DNA of 64,000 bases from Coniella vitis (GCA_011317545.1 WUJK01000004.1:2232001-2296000); one strand, 5' to 3'. Positions 34,147 to 48,148 are shown, numbered from the stretch's first letter. The notes: generated by a model not told the origin, from the sequence alone. Translations and numbers: made by a program.

Positions 34147-37100
34147 TTCAGCGTTGCAACCGGAATGGTCTCTTTATCATCCAATGAGAAACGTATCAAG
34201 TCCCGGTATCGGTATACTCTTTGATACACCATGCTTCCAGGCAAAGAAAACAGAGCACAAAGGGTATTACGGTGAGGCACCGCAAGGCATCTGGATCACA
34301 CCCTGTATTGGGTAATAAAATGGGTGGATTGCTTTTGGTTTGTCTTTTTCTTTCCTTTTTCTTTTTGGTCGTTGACGCCGTGAACTGCATCAAGTTCCCC
34401 CCCCCCCCCGGCTTTCCGACGCAAGTGTCAGGATGGCACGAAGAGGAAGAAAAAGTAACTAGTAGACACACAGCGGCACAACGCGCGGGCTGCGGGTTGG
34501 GCAGAGGGGCGTCGTCCGCACCCGTCATATTGTATTGCTAATTGTCTCCGGGCGGCAGAGTTCATTCGTGTGTTGCTGTGGCATTCAGAGGGGGGTTGTC
34601 AGAAAGAAAGGTTGGGCATCGGCTTTTTGGTTGCGGTTTTTGATGCCTTATTTACTCTCCATCAAAAGCTGTGCGCACTTGGCGGGTGGAATGTAGGAGC
34701 GGGTGACCCATTGGGCAACTGCTGTTTCTTCCCAAAGCAAGGCCTTGTTGTTGACTTGAGTGTGTGCCGTCCATGTCCTTACTTCGACAGCCCGATCCGC
34801 GACCATCGTTTGGATGCATGCAATGAGGAGAAAGCATGTGCTCGTATTACCATTCCAGGCATTGACTATGACGGGTGAGACGATAAAAGCAAAGTCAGTG
34901 CTACATCCCGGGCTATACGGCAAGGCAAATAGAATGCGCACCTGCGAACTCGAGATTGGAACGCTGTGGCCGCAGTCAAGCCCCCCCACAGACTAATTGC
35001 TTCGCCCAGGCAGACTTTGCGGAACGCCTTGCATCCCCCAGTGCTACGCAAGTATGGAATCTTCCTGTACCATGTACGCCGAGACACCTTGGGTTCTGTC
35101 TGGACGATTTGTGGTCGACTGCGTATGACCAAGCTTGATTGTCGTCCGTAGTAGCACGACGCCCAACATAGCATAACGCATGCAGCCTCTCGTGAAGAAG
35201 AAAGCCTTGATTACAGAAAGCCATTGCAGGCCTCATGCTTCCACGCCTCAAGGTTGCCTTCTCTTTGCAAAAGCGGCATGATGAATGGTCGAGCCCAAAA
35301 ATCCCCTCATAGAGCTGATCTCATGCAGATATCTTGCAGCAAAAACCAACAAGCACTGTTGTTTCACTGCAGATAGCTGGCCTTTTTCTTTCTTGAAATG
35401 CTTCTTGCTGGTCTCTTCTGAACACGAAAACGATGTTTCGATGCAAGGCGCCTGATCCGATGTGCTCACGCCGTGTGGTGAATGACTGCCAGCCTTCAGA
35501 ATGTCCGGACTGCTCGGTTAGCGTTCCGATCAAGGCCCGCCCTGACGTTTGGCATTCTCATTGGGGGCCATGGTGAGCTGAAAAGAGTCGCGTGACGTCG
35601 CCACGTCGAGCCTCTGTTGCGTACAGCATCGATAGGGCTGCGTTTCCGAGTCCCAAGACTTTTCTTTCGGTGCCAAGTGGAAAGGCAACCAGATCTCTGA
35701 CCGAAGTATGGAACAACGTGGTAGCAGAGAGGGCGGAGCCCAAGCCGCTTTTTGCCGCCCCAAACAATGGCCTCCATCCAAGCCACGATGAGCAGCAAGC
35801 CAGGCTCGCCCTGTGAGTGGCTGAAGTAGACGCCGAGCCCGACATTCATCTCTCGTTGGTCTGAGATTTCTTACCGTCTTTGGGGCAAGGAAAGGCGAGG
35901 CGACAAGTAGGCTACAACAGGAGCCTGAAACTACGACTGGTCAGCACAGCTGAGAGCAGGTCAAGTGGTTGTGGAGGGCCACAGATGCTGAGGTCCCCGA
36001 TTGACTCAAACACCAAAAGATAGCGTTCACGTCAGAAGAGTCCTCTGAAGTATCGAGGACTTGGAACCCGACCGCTCCTAGGCAGACACGCCTTCATATG
36101 GTAAAGGGAGCGCACCCAGAATTTGAGATGCGTCATCGGCTCATAGATGGTGGTCACATGCTTCAACAAAAGCCGTCTTCGAGTTTCACTGTGTGACCAC
36201 TCACTCCACCTCTAGTCCTTAGGCGCATGGCTTACAGCCCGTCCATTGTCGACAAAGCGAGGACTACCCAGACGCTAACGCCATGCTTCAACCCTGTTAA
36301 AAAGGCAAGACCAGTTGTCCAGTGTAAAGCAGACGTCGTTGTGGTGGCGAAGAGGGAGACGAATGTGCTTGATGTCGCTGGGGGACTGTTGCCACCATGT
36401 AGAAGAAGATTTCTGCTGATGATTCGTCGTCGACCGCAGCCAGCACGCTGATGCCTGGCTGGGGCGATTCCATTGCGGAGGGTGCCAGCGGACAGTGAGT
36501 GGATGGGGAAGTGGTAAAGGTGAACAAAGTGTGGCCACAGTTCCCGAGGCCTCTAGCGGCCACGCCGGCTTTTAACACAACAAGCCTTTGCAGGAGGACG
36601 CCAGGCTCAACCAATGACAGGGCACATTCGCTTATGTAATCCAACTCTACAATCCCCAACCTCGCTGCGGCCCTTTGACTCTAGCTAGCTGCTCTAACAT
36701 GGGTAGTCTAGGCGCAAAGACGGAATGTTTCATAAGGATAACACATTGATGTGAAAACTATGAAGAGACCTTGCGATGTCTACGCAGTAGGTCGCGTCGA
36801 AAGTGCAAAAAGATCGCGGTAAAGCTTACAAGCCAAGGCGATTGGCTGGGGAACGATTGCTGACGCTTGTAGCTGATGAGCCGCGGGTAAGCAGCCTATC
36901 AACCTCGAGGGCTATTTTTCTTTAGAAATACTGCTTTCATAAAGAATTTACCATGTACAGTAGCTCCGAAATCATCGTCTATAGCAGGCCACAGAGCAAT
37001 CCTATAAGTTTGTGCGGCTCGGGCCGAGCACCAGCCAAATGCATTTTTGCATAACGTCCAATATTGGCTATGAATATATATGGCTGCTATGGCCCAATAT

Positions 37101-40100
37101 GTCAGATGCGAAATTATTTCTCTGTCATATTGTTAGAGTGTAGTCGTGTAGAGAAAACATAATAATAAAAGAACTGAAAAAAAGGGGCGGATGGACTTCT
37201 TTTCCCTCACACGATCAGTAACCACCAGTAATGCATATGTTCAGTAGCCTTCCATCTCATCTTGACTCACAGCCTCTGCGTTTGGATCCATGCCCGCGAG
37301 AAATCTGCCGCACACCTTTGCCCGTATCAAAGAGATACCAAAGCAACCCCAAGCATGCAATTTCATCGCTTGACGTTGAACTTGGACCCCTGGAGCTCGC
37401 GGCTGCCTGCATATGTATGCATCAAGAGATATGGCGGTACCCGTTTTCCGGATCCTGGGGCCCTTTTCTGATATACAACGCGTGTGCTACCGCCTCGAAG
37501 GGGTGTGGGGATCGGGACGCGGCAGCCTGCATCAGGGACGACTTTTCATTGGGAAGTTTGGCCAAACCGGTCTAACGGGCATCGTCACACTCACTTTGGA
37601 TTGCCCATGGGGTACAGTACCCGCCCATTACTACAGGGTGACCGGTCAAGGCGAAAACATGGCTTTCGTTTGCAGTAACCAGGCAACAAAGAATTCGGGT
37701 TGTCGCCCTGCAGCCTTTTTAGAGGCTCGCTACTATATGTTTTTTCGTCGCCTTGTCGGGTGAGGTGTCGAAGAGGCTGGAAGGTAGAGAGTCAGGCATC
37801 TAATGTGACGCTGTGCCGGAAATGGCATTCACCGGTGAGGATGGATGGAGGGTGGGAAGCATGTTGTACAAGCACTGTTCCAGTCAGTCATAGCACAGAG
37901 ATTTTGCGGTAGTGATAATATACCACAAATAACAAGAGCTGCCCAGCGTGACTATTCATCATGGGCAAATGTCAGTGTCGTGGACTCGTAATCGGGCACC
38001 TAAACGTTGCCCAGGGCTGCTTTCCAATCTTACTGTACATTCTTGATGCTCCAAACAAAACATCAACCGCCATTTATGCTGATCTCTGGGGATTCCTTGC
38101 CTGACCCTGTACAACCCGAAAGTTGGGTTACAAACAAGGCAGCCTCCCGTCCAGCCTTTCGGAGTCATTTTGATTGTGGTATCGGGCTTTTGCAGCAATG
38201 GTACGCACTCCGCATAAAGGAGACCATCCGAGGATTCCTGAGATAGCCTTGTGAGTATTGGGTACGATTCACCGTAAAAGAAAAGAGAAGTTACTTCCCC
38301 GCCGCCTCTTAAAAGAAAAGAAAAAGACGAATGAGCTCAAGGAGAGAAGAATCATCATCACGTTAGTGGATGAGTACTGCTGGTAATGTAATGGAGAAAC
38401 CCGTGTTTCAAACATATCGAATAATCAACGATACGGCAAGTCTTATAGGCTGCCCTGATCAAAGACGAGAAGAGGATAGCGCAAGACGTCAGCTTGATCT
38501 GACAAGCCGAGCGTGCTTCAAAATCCAATGAGGCTCGGAAGGGCTACACAAAACAGGGCTGCTAGGGTGTGTTAGCGCAAAGCAAGAGGAATAACACGCA
38601 TCCAAGCCCGGCTTGCGCTCATCTTTGCAGTCAAACGCACGTGTTTTCGTTTGTGTAACACAGCGCCAACGTTGGCATTTCTTCAATGGTAAAGCCAGAA
38701 AAGCCCATGAATGCCTATCCTACCAAACCCTGGGCAAGCAAACAGGGCGTACACCAGCTGAATATTCAGACTCGTCTAGAATTATTTGTTGGTTCGCATG
38801 CACATATCATTGGTCAATTTCGTTTGCCTTATATAAGGATGCAAGGCAGAAAGAGGGTCAAACAGGAGTTGCTTTGGAAGAGCTTCAGGTAGGGTTTCAT
38901 ACCAAAGGACATCCAAGTACACCCCAAGCAGCACGAATGTAATGCAGCAATCCTCTTGAGCTTTTCGGTGAGGATTGCTACCCAAAGCCCGAGGGCTGGA
39001 TCCAGTGAAAGGGGATTTGAGGTGGGGGAGAAGTTCGAATCCCGAAGGGGACCAGCCGGTCACAACTGCAGAACAACACCATAGAAGCCCTGCAAGGCTC
39101 AAATTATATTCACCCCTAGGAGTCAAGTATTGTACATCACCAAAATTACTGCATATGTCCTGCTAGAAGTGTTGTGCGCGCTGGTGTGCTAAGCCTATCA
39201 CCACAGGAAACTCTGCACAGGCACCCGCACCCATACACCTCCTTGCCTCCACAGAACTGAGAACTTACATACTGGCATACTCAATTGACTCATTCTGTTC
39301 CGGCTGACCCGTGACTGTTACATTTGTAGACGACTTAGGTAGCTAGCTTACTGGGGTAGCAACTTGGCTAAAGCACTTGTGAAGGAATTCACGCAGAGGT
39401 GCTCCAGTCTGATAGGATCTAGTTGGGTAGGCAGGGTGAAAGCCTGCCTACTCCTCACCACCAATGTGCAGATAAAGAGCACTTGGCAGGTTGATGTTTC
39501 AGCCGATAATGTCTGCCTTGGCGGAATTGGCATCTTTCCATCCACACAAGGTCACAGCCTCCAAGGGAAAAGGAGAAAGAAAGAGAAAGGGTTGCGTCAA
39601 ATACGAAGTGTGAGCACCATTTGCCAAAAAGCAACGAGTGATAACAAGGACCCCAGTTTCTTCACATGGATCGCGGAAAAGGCCTCATTACTTCTCTCGA
39701 ATCAAATGCCAAGAACGAAAGAAACGATACGATCAGTAAGCATCCATGTGAAATGGTCAGGGCCTCTTGCATTTGGCTGCTCAGATTCCATGCTATGTAT
39801 AGCCACAAGACGCATGGCATGATTGGCAAACGAATGCCTTTCTCACTACTCACAAATGGGTTTGAGAGGCTGGTGTACCAGGAAAAAAAAAAAGAAAAAG
39901 AAAAGAAAAGAAAAGCGGCTGGGCACACTCCCTTGACATTTGGTACCAGGCTATCGGCGGGCGACAGCCACCTGCCAAGCCGTGTTAGGAGAAGTGTCTG
40001 GTTATCTGATGCCTTGCAAACCACATCCAGAGGCTGTGATTTATTCTTTTTCCGAGATTCGCTGCCTAGGCATGCACGTGAGTTTGATGGATGCATTCAA

Positions 40101-40738
40101 AGTCTAGGATGAGTGGCCGCCTAGTTGCTCACACCGACAAATGACTGTGATAGTAGATGGTAGATAGTTTGTTCTTCAAGCACCAAGGGGGCCTCAAACA
40201 TGCATTCACATCCAGATATGTACCTAGTGTGGTACAAAAGAGTCAAGCTGGAAACACGGCCACCACAGAAAGCAAGAAGGCAGGATCTCGAACAGGAAAA
40301 TCCCTTGTTCCCAGTCTTGATCAGTGTAGGAGCTTGGTATCAATGTCATGGAATCGAGTGGAAGACAAAACATGCATTAGACAGCTATGCAACGGCAATC
40401 TTTCTTCTTGGCTAGAAGCACATGATTGGTGATTTTTGCCTTGCTTTTCTTGTTTGGTATCGCCTCCAAGAACTCACGTATCTTGCCATAGCAACATAGG
40501 ACAACGCTCAAAGCCCCCGTGGCCGAAAGGCGTTGATACGGGCACGGTATTGGCGCCTCCTGACATATCTTTCGTCCCAATTGCCTGCCCTTGTGTGCTG
40601 TCCACGTCGATGGCTTTGCTTTTTGGTCGACGATCGCCAATCCAACACACAAAAAAGAACAGCTCGACAGCGAGAGGAGCCCGCCATTACCGCCCAATAA
40701 AGGATGCAGGGTACAGATCACCAGTTTGATTCGGTACG

Positions 40739-40771
40739 GCAGCAGCGGAAGCAGCGGGAGCAGCGGGAGCA
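40739..40771. repeat. 9-bp tandem repeat
   Basis: About three and a half units close to AGCAGCGGG. It could encode Ser-Ser-Gly repeats, but no gene context supports that. Confidence 0.7.
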
Positions 40772-42946
40772 AGCGCCGTATGGCCCGCTTCGGAGCAAAC
40801 CAGCCACCACAATGGCTGCGTTACGGGCGTCAACGACGAGCTCCTCATCTAGCTGGCAGGACTGATGTGTTATATGGGCTAGAGATGGTCAGCACACCGT
40901 CCTACAATCTAGAAGACTGTTTGAACGACGTGTTTGCTTATTCGAAGGCTGGGAACCTGAGGTGTGAGCCGAGCGGTGAAGCTTGCATGACAGGTTGGCT
41001 ATGCTTCTTCCCCTGCGTGCTATTATACATAGTATACAATTAGTAGTATCATAGTAATATTGAAAGAATCGAGCACATGTAAACCTTGTTGGCACGGCCA
41101 AGAAGCTCGTGGCCCATCTCCATGAAGAGCCTCCCTTGGCCAAGGGGTCGCTTAATCCATGCCAGCCGCTGAGCCTTTCCCAGCGGCGGCCCTGATGGCA
41201 AGTTTTGGAGATGTCCGCAAGCAAGCGACAGGATCTTCACCTGTCGGCCCGTTTGCCTAATACTATTGGTCTCCACACCAAGCATATAGCTATCAAGGGC
41301 ATTCCCTGCCACCGGGTGAGCTAGCCCAGATCGGCATACATAGCACAGACTTTCCATGCCAATTCCAAGAGCCCGTAGATAGTGACGACCGCCGGAGCAC
41401 GCGTTCCCAAGCTGTCAATGAGCTAGCTGTGAGGCAGCTTGTCTGAAGCACTCTGAGCCTTCGGACATGGCTGACGATAGTCGTCCATTATCGAGTCCTA
41501 GTTGCGAAGGAGTGAGCGTCAGAAACTCAGCCATGAAGACGGACCGTCGAGTGTCACCTTTCCAATCCTAGACTCGCAGAGTTTTGCTATCCTGGCTCAC
41601 TGGTTGCCTTGCGACATCCCTCCACTCCTGAAGCTACTATCGACAGCAACGCTGAGGCATAAACTGTAGAAATACACTATGTACTTGTAGTAGCCAGAGG
41701 CCCTTGCGACGGGGACGCGTAACTACGAACCATGGATAGCCCATTCTCGCCGCTTTACATACCTAGGTAGGAAGAAGGCATCCAGTACATGTATGTGGAC
41801 GCGTAGAAAGCGGAAGATGATGTTGCTATGGCGTCCATTTCTGCGGCTGTGTGCTTGTGCTGCTCGCCTCGCCCTCTGCACCACCACCCGCGCCCGCCAG
41901 CCCGCCCGAACGGTCGGCCCGACCGGGGAATGCCTCACACATGGCACCACACACAGTCGACAATTTGCTCTGCTCGGTCAACAGCCTTGCCATTGTGCCA
42001 ATTAGTCATGATTGCGCCTTCAATAGACGCTCCAACGCAGCCCAGGCAGCCGATAGTACCTGTCCGCAACGCAGAGCGTAGGTGCGTTGATCCAGCTGAC
42101 GCGTTAGAAGAGAAAAGCGTCGCCCCAAGGAACTTCTGAGCTTTGTGTGTCGCCGCCAGAGGCAAAGTGGCCGTTGCGCGGCCCAGACAGGTTGAAAAGA
42201 CGGGCCAATGCGACGAAGAGAACAAGAAAGAAACGGAGGCAATGGCGTGGCAAATGGCGAGACAGTGGCCAGTAATACGCAGAGCAGCTCCGCGGCTTCC
42301 ATGAGCTTGCCACAGGTAACGTTCCCCGAGTGCTAAATGGGCAGAGTTCTCTTCGAGAAGAGGTGCGTCCGTCGTGAAGAGATTTTGGACTCCTTGGTTT
42401 GGATGTTATGTTATTTAGGGCAGGAGCATGTACACATCGCGACTTGCCCAGGGGTTCAGAGGCTTACCAATCTGCAGGCCCACCAACTGCAAGGTAATTG
42501 GCTGACTTTGCAACGTAATCAAGACGGTGCCACGGTACTTCTACATGATATACTACATACATAGTAATCACAATATGCGCTTCACACACGCGACTGAACG
42601 CACTGGCCGTGTTCTATGGCCAGCAAGTCCTCCCTTCGCGATAGGGGAATCCTGTACTCGTGTTAGATATTCTGCCCAAGCGTAGAACCATCAAGATGCC
42701 CATATAAGAGAAAACCCCTGGCATTTAGCAGCAGCCAACACAGAGGGACTTGGTGTCGAAACACACACCATGGTGTGAATCTATATCCTTCTACATGCAC
42801 AGTAGTTAACGAGTGTTCTGGCGGCAGCGGCTACCTGCCTAGGAACTTGGTGCTTCACGCCGCTGTCCTCGTGGCCTCCTGGCATGTGCGTGCTATAAAC
42901 GGCAACTATATAGTATCTATAGAGCAATATATACATGGTTTATTAA

Positions 42947-42969
42947 ATATATATATATATATATATATA
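42947..42969. repeat. (TA)n microsatellite
   Basis: Perfect AT dinucleotide run in the spacer upstream of the EST1-type gene. Confidence 0.9.
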
Positions 42970-43208
42970 CTCCCGGGAATAATCATTCACAGATGCCGCC
43001 CCGTCTGCTTGTTTTGGTGGAGCTCTGCTGTTCAGCTTGAATGTGAAGTTGAAGAGGAATTAGGGCGTGAATCGTTCTTGGGGGATGGCTGGACCGTCCC
43101 AGCTCAAGGACAACCCACTTGGCGAACCATCTGCAGAGCCTCATTTCAGGCAACCAAATTGTGGATCCAGTAAGTGCTACCACACCGGATTACTATAGTA
43201 TGTACTTC

Positions 43209-43255
43209 TGTACATAAGCATGTACTGTGTACATAAGCATGTACCGTGTACATAG
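43209..43255. repeat. 19-bp tandem repeat, 2.5 copies
   Basis: Unit TGTACATAAGCATGTACTG occurs twice with one mismatch, and a third copy is cut after TGTACATAG. Each unit carries two TGTAC half-palindromes related to the dispersed TACATAGTA family. It lies 250-300 bp upstream of the EST1-type gene. Confidence 0.85.
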
Positions 43256-43295
43256 TGCTACACCAGACATTATCGTAGGTATGTGTGCAATGGCC

Positions 43296-43304
43296 TATAT
43301 ATAG
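43296..43304 (+). promoter_or_regulatory. candidate TATA element of the EST1-type gene
   Basis: TATATATAG lies 204-212 bp before the ATG at 43508. Plausible as a promoter element; position is the only support. Confidence 0.28.
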
Positions 43305-43507
43305 GGCATTCAGTCTCATGATAGAAATTTTTGTTGTTCGCACATCTTATCGGCGAGTGCTTCACAGGTTGAAGGACTTCCAGTATGCTGCACACAACCC
43401 ACACATACGTGGCTGTGGCTGTCTGTCTATGAATTTACCTCGCGTTGACATCGACTTTCTGCTTCACCTTCATCCCCCTTGACTCCGGGAGAACGAAGCT
43501 CCCCATC

Positions 43508-45860
43508 ATGTCTCATATTATTGCCAATTTCAACAAAGCGCTCAGACGGAAGGCCCAAGAAGAGGCTCAGGCCCAAGCTCGCGGGTGCGTCACACTCCTG
43601 TCTCCGTCCTGTTCCTCGCGGTGGCCAAGTCTTGGAGTTGACAATTTTTGATTCTAGCGAACACCCTGCCCAGCCAACCGAACAAGCGGCGGCCAACGCC
43701 AACGCCAATGCCAATGTCAATGCCGGTGCCAATGCCAATGCTGGAGCTCTGCGTGTCGTGCCGCAGGAACGCTCCCTCGCCGTAAGCCGCAGTGCTGAAC
43801 ACCTCGGCGATGGCAACGAACGGCAGTCGAAGCGCTTGAAGTCTCCTTCCAACAGTATCAACGCCACAGACGAAGCAGCCCTTGCCAATCGGGCCACGGG
43901 AGGTGGCAACGCAACGGATTTTGCTCGCCCGCCTACCAAGTCCAAGGGCAAGTTATGGCACGAGGGCGACCCGGCCTTGCCACGCTCAGCGGCCCCTGCC
44001 ACAGCTGCCTATGCCTCCCAGACACGCAATGCGAGGGGCTCAGGACGACGACACAATGCCCCCAAGCCGGCTCCCGTGGCGCCGGCAGCCGACGACCCGG
44101 AAGACCCTTCTGTGTCCTTGATGATTGCGCAGCCAGAGACGCGCTCCATCTCCCAAGAGCAGCTCGTTGCCGAGGTCAAGGGCATCTATGCAGGCCTTGT
44201 GATGGTCGAGTCCAAATGTATTGAAGTCGACAGCGCTCACAGCGTGCAGAACAACAGTGCTTCGCGGTTGACTAATGACCAGCTGCAAGCTCTCGTAGCC
44301 CTGCACCGAACACTGCTGCACGAGCACCATGACTTCTTCCTGGCGTCCCAGCATCCCTCTGCGTCTCCTGCTCTCCAAAAGTTAGCACAAAAGTACGCAA
44401 TGCCTGCGAGAATGTGGCGCCATGCCATACACTCCTTCCTCGAGCTTCTTCGCCACCGTTTGCCCGCATCGCTGGAGCATATGCTCACCTTCATCTACCT
44501 GGCGTACTCAATGATGGCGCTTCTGTACGAAACGGTTCCTGCCTTCAAAGACACCTGGGTCGAATGCCTCGGCGACCTTGCAAGATATCGCATGGCAATC
44601 GAAGACGAAGACGTTCGTGACCGCGAAATCTGGACAGGCGTCAGCAGAGACTGGTACACAAAGGCAAGCAACAAAGCGACTACAACTGGCCGTCTATACC
44701 ACCACTTGGCAATCCTCGCCCGCCCAAACGCGCTCCAGCAACTGGTCTACTACACAAAGAGTCTCTGCGTTGCCATTCCCTTCAAGTCTGCCCGCGACAG
44801 CATTCTTACGCTCTTCGAACCCGTCCTGAATGGCACGCAGAACCGACAGATCCAGATGATCGACTTCCACTTTATCAAGGCACACGCAAATCTCTTTATC
44901 CTAAGCAACACCAACACCGAAGAAAAGCCTCTGCCAAAGACTATGGCTGAGATGCAAATCGACTTTCAGAATGCCGCTGAGGTTTTCCATTCCACCATTA
45001 GCCAGCATATTGCGCACGCTGGACGAGGCTGGATGGAGCCTGGGAGCTATATTGCTATTGCAAATAACAACGCTTCGCTAGAATACGGCAAGACTGAGGC
45101 TAGCATCCATAGCGAACTAAACGTAATCATGGCGTCGATCAGCCCGAAGGCTGAAAATGATGTGCAGATGACCAACACAGCTGGTGAGACCGGCAAGTCC
45201 ACCCCGTCCACAGTCTTCAAGCTCGCATCGAAGTTTGTTATAGATTGTGATACTGCGGTCTTACAACGTCGGGGTGATGTCAATATCCTGCCTTATCTGC
45301 ACGTCCGGCTCGTCTTTCTTTGTTTTCTAGCAGATAAGCCTGCAATGGCGTCTTTGGAGCGAACCTTGGGCTGGGCTCAACTTTGCGATGCCCTCAACAG
45401 TTTCACGTCAGCCATGGAAAACTTTGAGCGTGTGGAGGCGGACAGCTTTCCCAAGCCATGCGCACGACCGCTCCCAGAAGACTGGTTCTTGAGGGGGCAT
45501 CTATGGGTGGAGGGCCTGTTTCCGCCTGATTGGCATAGTGAGGATGCAGTCGAGGAGGATGAGAAGACTTTTGAACTGCCAAGCATGACAGCCCACAGGC
45601 GTGAGCGTGTTCTGTGGCTTGGGCACAAATTGGCATCCTTCAAGAGATGGATAGTGTATGACGCGAACCAAAAACGGTTCGAGCAGAGTCCAGACTTTGC
45701 CGAGGTTCCCGAGGAAGTGCAAGACGCGGACTTGACCGACTCGGACGTCTCAACCGCGGTGATGACACCAACGGACAGCACCAGCAGCGAATCAGACTCT
45801 GACAACCAGTCCTGCCTCACGGAAGTCGGCTCAATGACAGTAGAAACTGATCACATATAA
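43508..45860 (+). CDS. EST1/SMG5-7-type DNA/RNA-binding domain protein
   Basis: Exon 1 (43508-43584) and exon 2 (43658-45860) are separated by a 73-bp intron (GTGCGT...TTCTAG), giving 759 aa. The alternative in-frame start far upstream of exon 2 would read through the intron and lose MSHIIANFNKALRRKAQEE, which looks like a natural N-terminus. A low-complexity Ala/Asn repeat (about 39-55) and a disordered basic stretch precede the helical core. The core includes MWRHAIHSFLELLRHRLP and GRLYHHLAILARPNALQQLV (from about 369) followed by YYTKSLCVAIPF, the classic TPR-like EST1 DNA/RNA-binding signature. Relatives act in telomerase recruitment or nonsense-mediated mRNA decay; fungi carry several, so the exact role is open. 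The C-terminus is acidic and Ser-rich. No PIN nuclease domain is visible. Confidence 0.92.
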
Positions 45861-48122
45861 ATAAACTCTCCTTAAGCAAAGTCCGCCGTCCACAGACAGC
45901 AGCACCTTCAACCATGGCTCTGAAAGAACCAGAAGCCAACTGTGACAGATCCATTGCAGGAAGCATTCTCATTTGGTTTATCTGGAAAGCTATCCGGTTT
46001 GTCCCGTCCACCGTGCCAGAGTTCTTATTCTCTGTAATGGCATTTATGTCGGTGGTGAATCGACGAATACGCTCAGATATATGGTCGTGGAGCTTGCCAC
46101 TTTTCAAGCGGCCTGGCTTTGGCCCAGAGATAGGATTTACCGCAATGTTTGAAAATCTCTGTTACGGGCATGATGTTGTCACAAAGACTACTACACTCAA
46201 GACACATATCGCGTTCGGCTCGAGGCCAAGGGCACACGTGAATGGTTTTCTTGAACAATCCAACCAGGATTCAGCATAATATTGATATGAATCGATAGAT
46301 GACTGGGTGGTGACAGGTCTCGATTTTGATCTTTGCACCTCCCTCTGGCTTTTTCTCTTTTCTTTTTCTCTCTCTTTATTTTTCTTTTTGAGTCATTCTC
46401 ACACGATCAGAAACTGTATGGATTATCCTGATGGCTTGCATAGCAACTACCTGCTAGGCTATCTTAATGATTAATGGTTTTGTTGTAACTCATTGTTTCT
46501 GAATGTTTCTCTGGCAACTGTTTCTGGCAGGTTACCGTCGACCCGTACAACCGATCACGATTGTTATAAAGGCTGACTCCATCCATGTGACAAGAACAGG
46601 ATCAAGACGAGTCCACCCAACTGACCGACCAACCAAGGCGAAGTTGGATACATATGATGTTTGCCTAGCTGTATGAATAGGGCTATGCTCTACACGTCAA
46701 CTCATGACAGTTGCAAGAAAAAAACAGGCTGGCGTCTTATGGTCAGGAGGATTACTCAAGTGCACCCACCATCCATCCAAGCCGAAGTCACGCACCGGTT
46801 TTAGCCATTTCTCACAACTCGTGATATTGGTCCTTTTTTTTCTTCTTCTTATGACATGTGTAGTTTTTGGATACGACAAGTGGTTTACTCAGCTCCCCAC
46901 ACGCCCCCAATTGCACGACTACGTTGGCGCCGAGTAAAATTGCCTTGGCTACGGTGTTCCGTATAACCCAGATATTTCCACGTTTACGTGACAAGCATCA
47001 TTCCCCATTGGGATTGAGGAAAGCAGTCTCTGCGGTTCAAGCGAGTAAGTATCTATACACGAATGTGACTCTCTATGCTAACAAGACAACACTTTTTTCA
47101 TTCACAAGCCTCTCTCGAGTGGCATCAGAGCCAAGGCAGCGTGAAGATGCTCTGCTACCAACAAACCACCTCCTCCCCAAGGGTACGTTCACACTTGATA
47201 ATGTGTAGATTCTAGCCCACTAGTAAAAGCGCTTAATGTAGAAAAGCCAAATAAGGAGGAAGAAGGGTGGGTGGTAGTGCTTAGCCTAAGTAAGACAAGG
47301 CAAACAATCTAGAAACGCAAGTGAGCCCCCCACGCAATCGCCGTCAAAGTGTGTTTACACACACGTAATCAACATCGAAATCACAGGGCATAAATAAGTA
47401 TCTCCCTCCACCCTCCCGCAGCCGTCAAACAAATTCTCGGTGAAGGTGAAGGGTTCACCAACCAAAAGCCGTGCGCAAAGCTGGTCTGATGTAAGTACTA
47501 GACACCATTCTCCCAACTTGTGGCGTCGCTTATCGCTTCAGCTAACGTCCCGATTCCCCGGATAAGCTATGCATAGCAATAGTTATATCTGGCCGAAGTT
47601 GTACCGCAAGCCTGACTTATCTAGATAAAGCACGCCTTGTATTGGTTTTTGTGAGAGCACAAGGCATCCCAGACGCCGGGGCCACCTGATCATGCACGGT
47701 TCTATATATTGATTGACTTTGCGCCGCGCCAGGGCTCTCTTGATCAATATGCACAAAATCGAGGTCGAAAAGAGAATATCAAGTTTTATTTTCTGGCCCT
47801 CCCCCCGCAGCAACAACATTTTCTCAAGATTGTGCACTAATTCTCTCATTCTGCAACTATGAATAAGATGGAGGTCAGCAAATGGAACTTTGGTTTGGTG
47901 ACCGCAATAGCCAATTGCAGCGGCGTACTATCCATGTATAAAGACATCAGATGAGTCCCAATAACGAGGCGTCAAGCGAGAGGGGGGCCGATAACTCCGG
48001 GTCATGTAACCCTTTTCCCCCCCAAAACGCTGCTTGCAACCCTCCTCTCTTTCCTCCGCTTCTTTTTCAGTGGTTGTCGACTTTTGTGTGGAGGTGGCAA
48101 AGCCCAAATATTATGATGGCGC

Positions 48123-48148
48123 ACAACAACAACAACAACAACAACAAA
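48123..48148. repeat. (AAC)n microsatellite
   Basis: Eight perfect trinucleotide units of AAC/CAA in the spacer. Confidence 0.9.

Larger units (their letters stand above)
32506..43507. other. 11-kb gene desert
   Basis: I find no gene in this span. Contents: TACATAGTA motifs at 32726, 32733, 33075, 41026 and 42558; a CAGT array at 33475-33536; CA repeats near 34130; C10 at 33830 and C13 at 34397; a 9-bp AGCAGCGGG repeat at 40739-40771; TA repeats at 42947-42969; and a 19-bp tandem repeat at 43209-43255. Open frames such as 37413-37763 or 39364-39822 have no recognisable motifs. The right end has a TATATATAG at 43296, about 210 bp before the EST1-type gene. Confidence 0.5.

Noticed and set aside
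39020..39060. tRNA-like TTCGAAT word
   Set aside because: The flanking bases do not pair as a T stem and no cloverleaf forms.
42006..42302. Minus-strand small protein with a hydrophobic start
   Set aside because: The hydrophobic start resembles a signal peptide, but the rest is random and Arg-rich, and overlapping frames are equally open.
45914..46279. Open frame of 121 codons just after the EST1-type stop
   Set aside because: It starts 54 bp behind the stop and most likely lies in the 3' untranslated region; an antisense frame is equally open.
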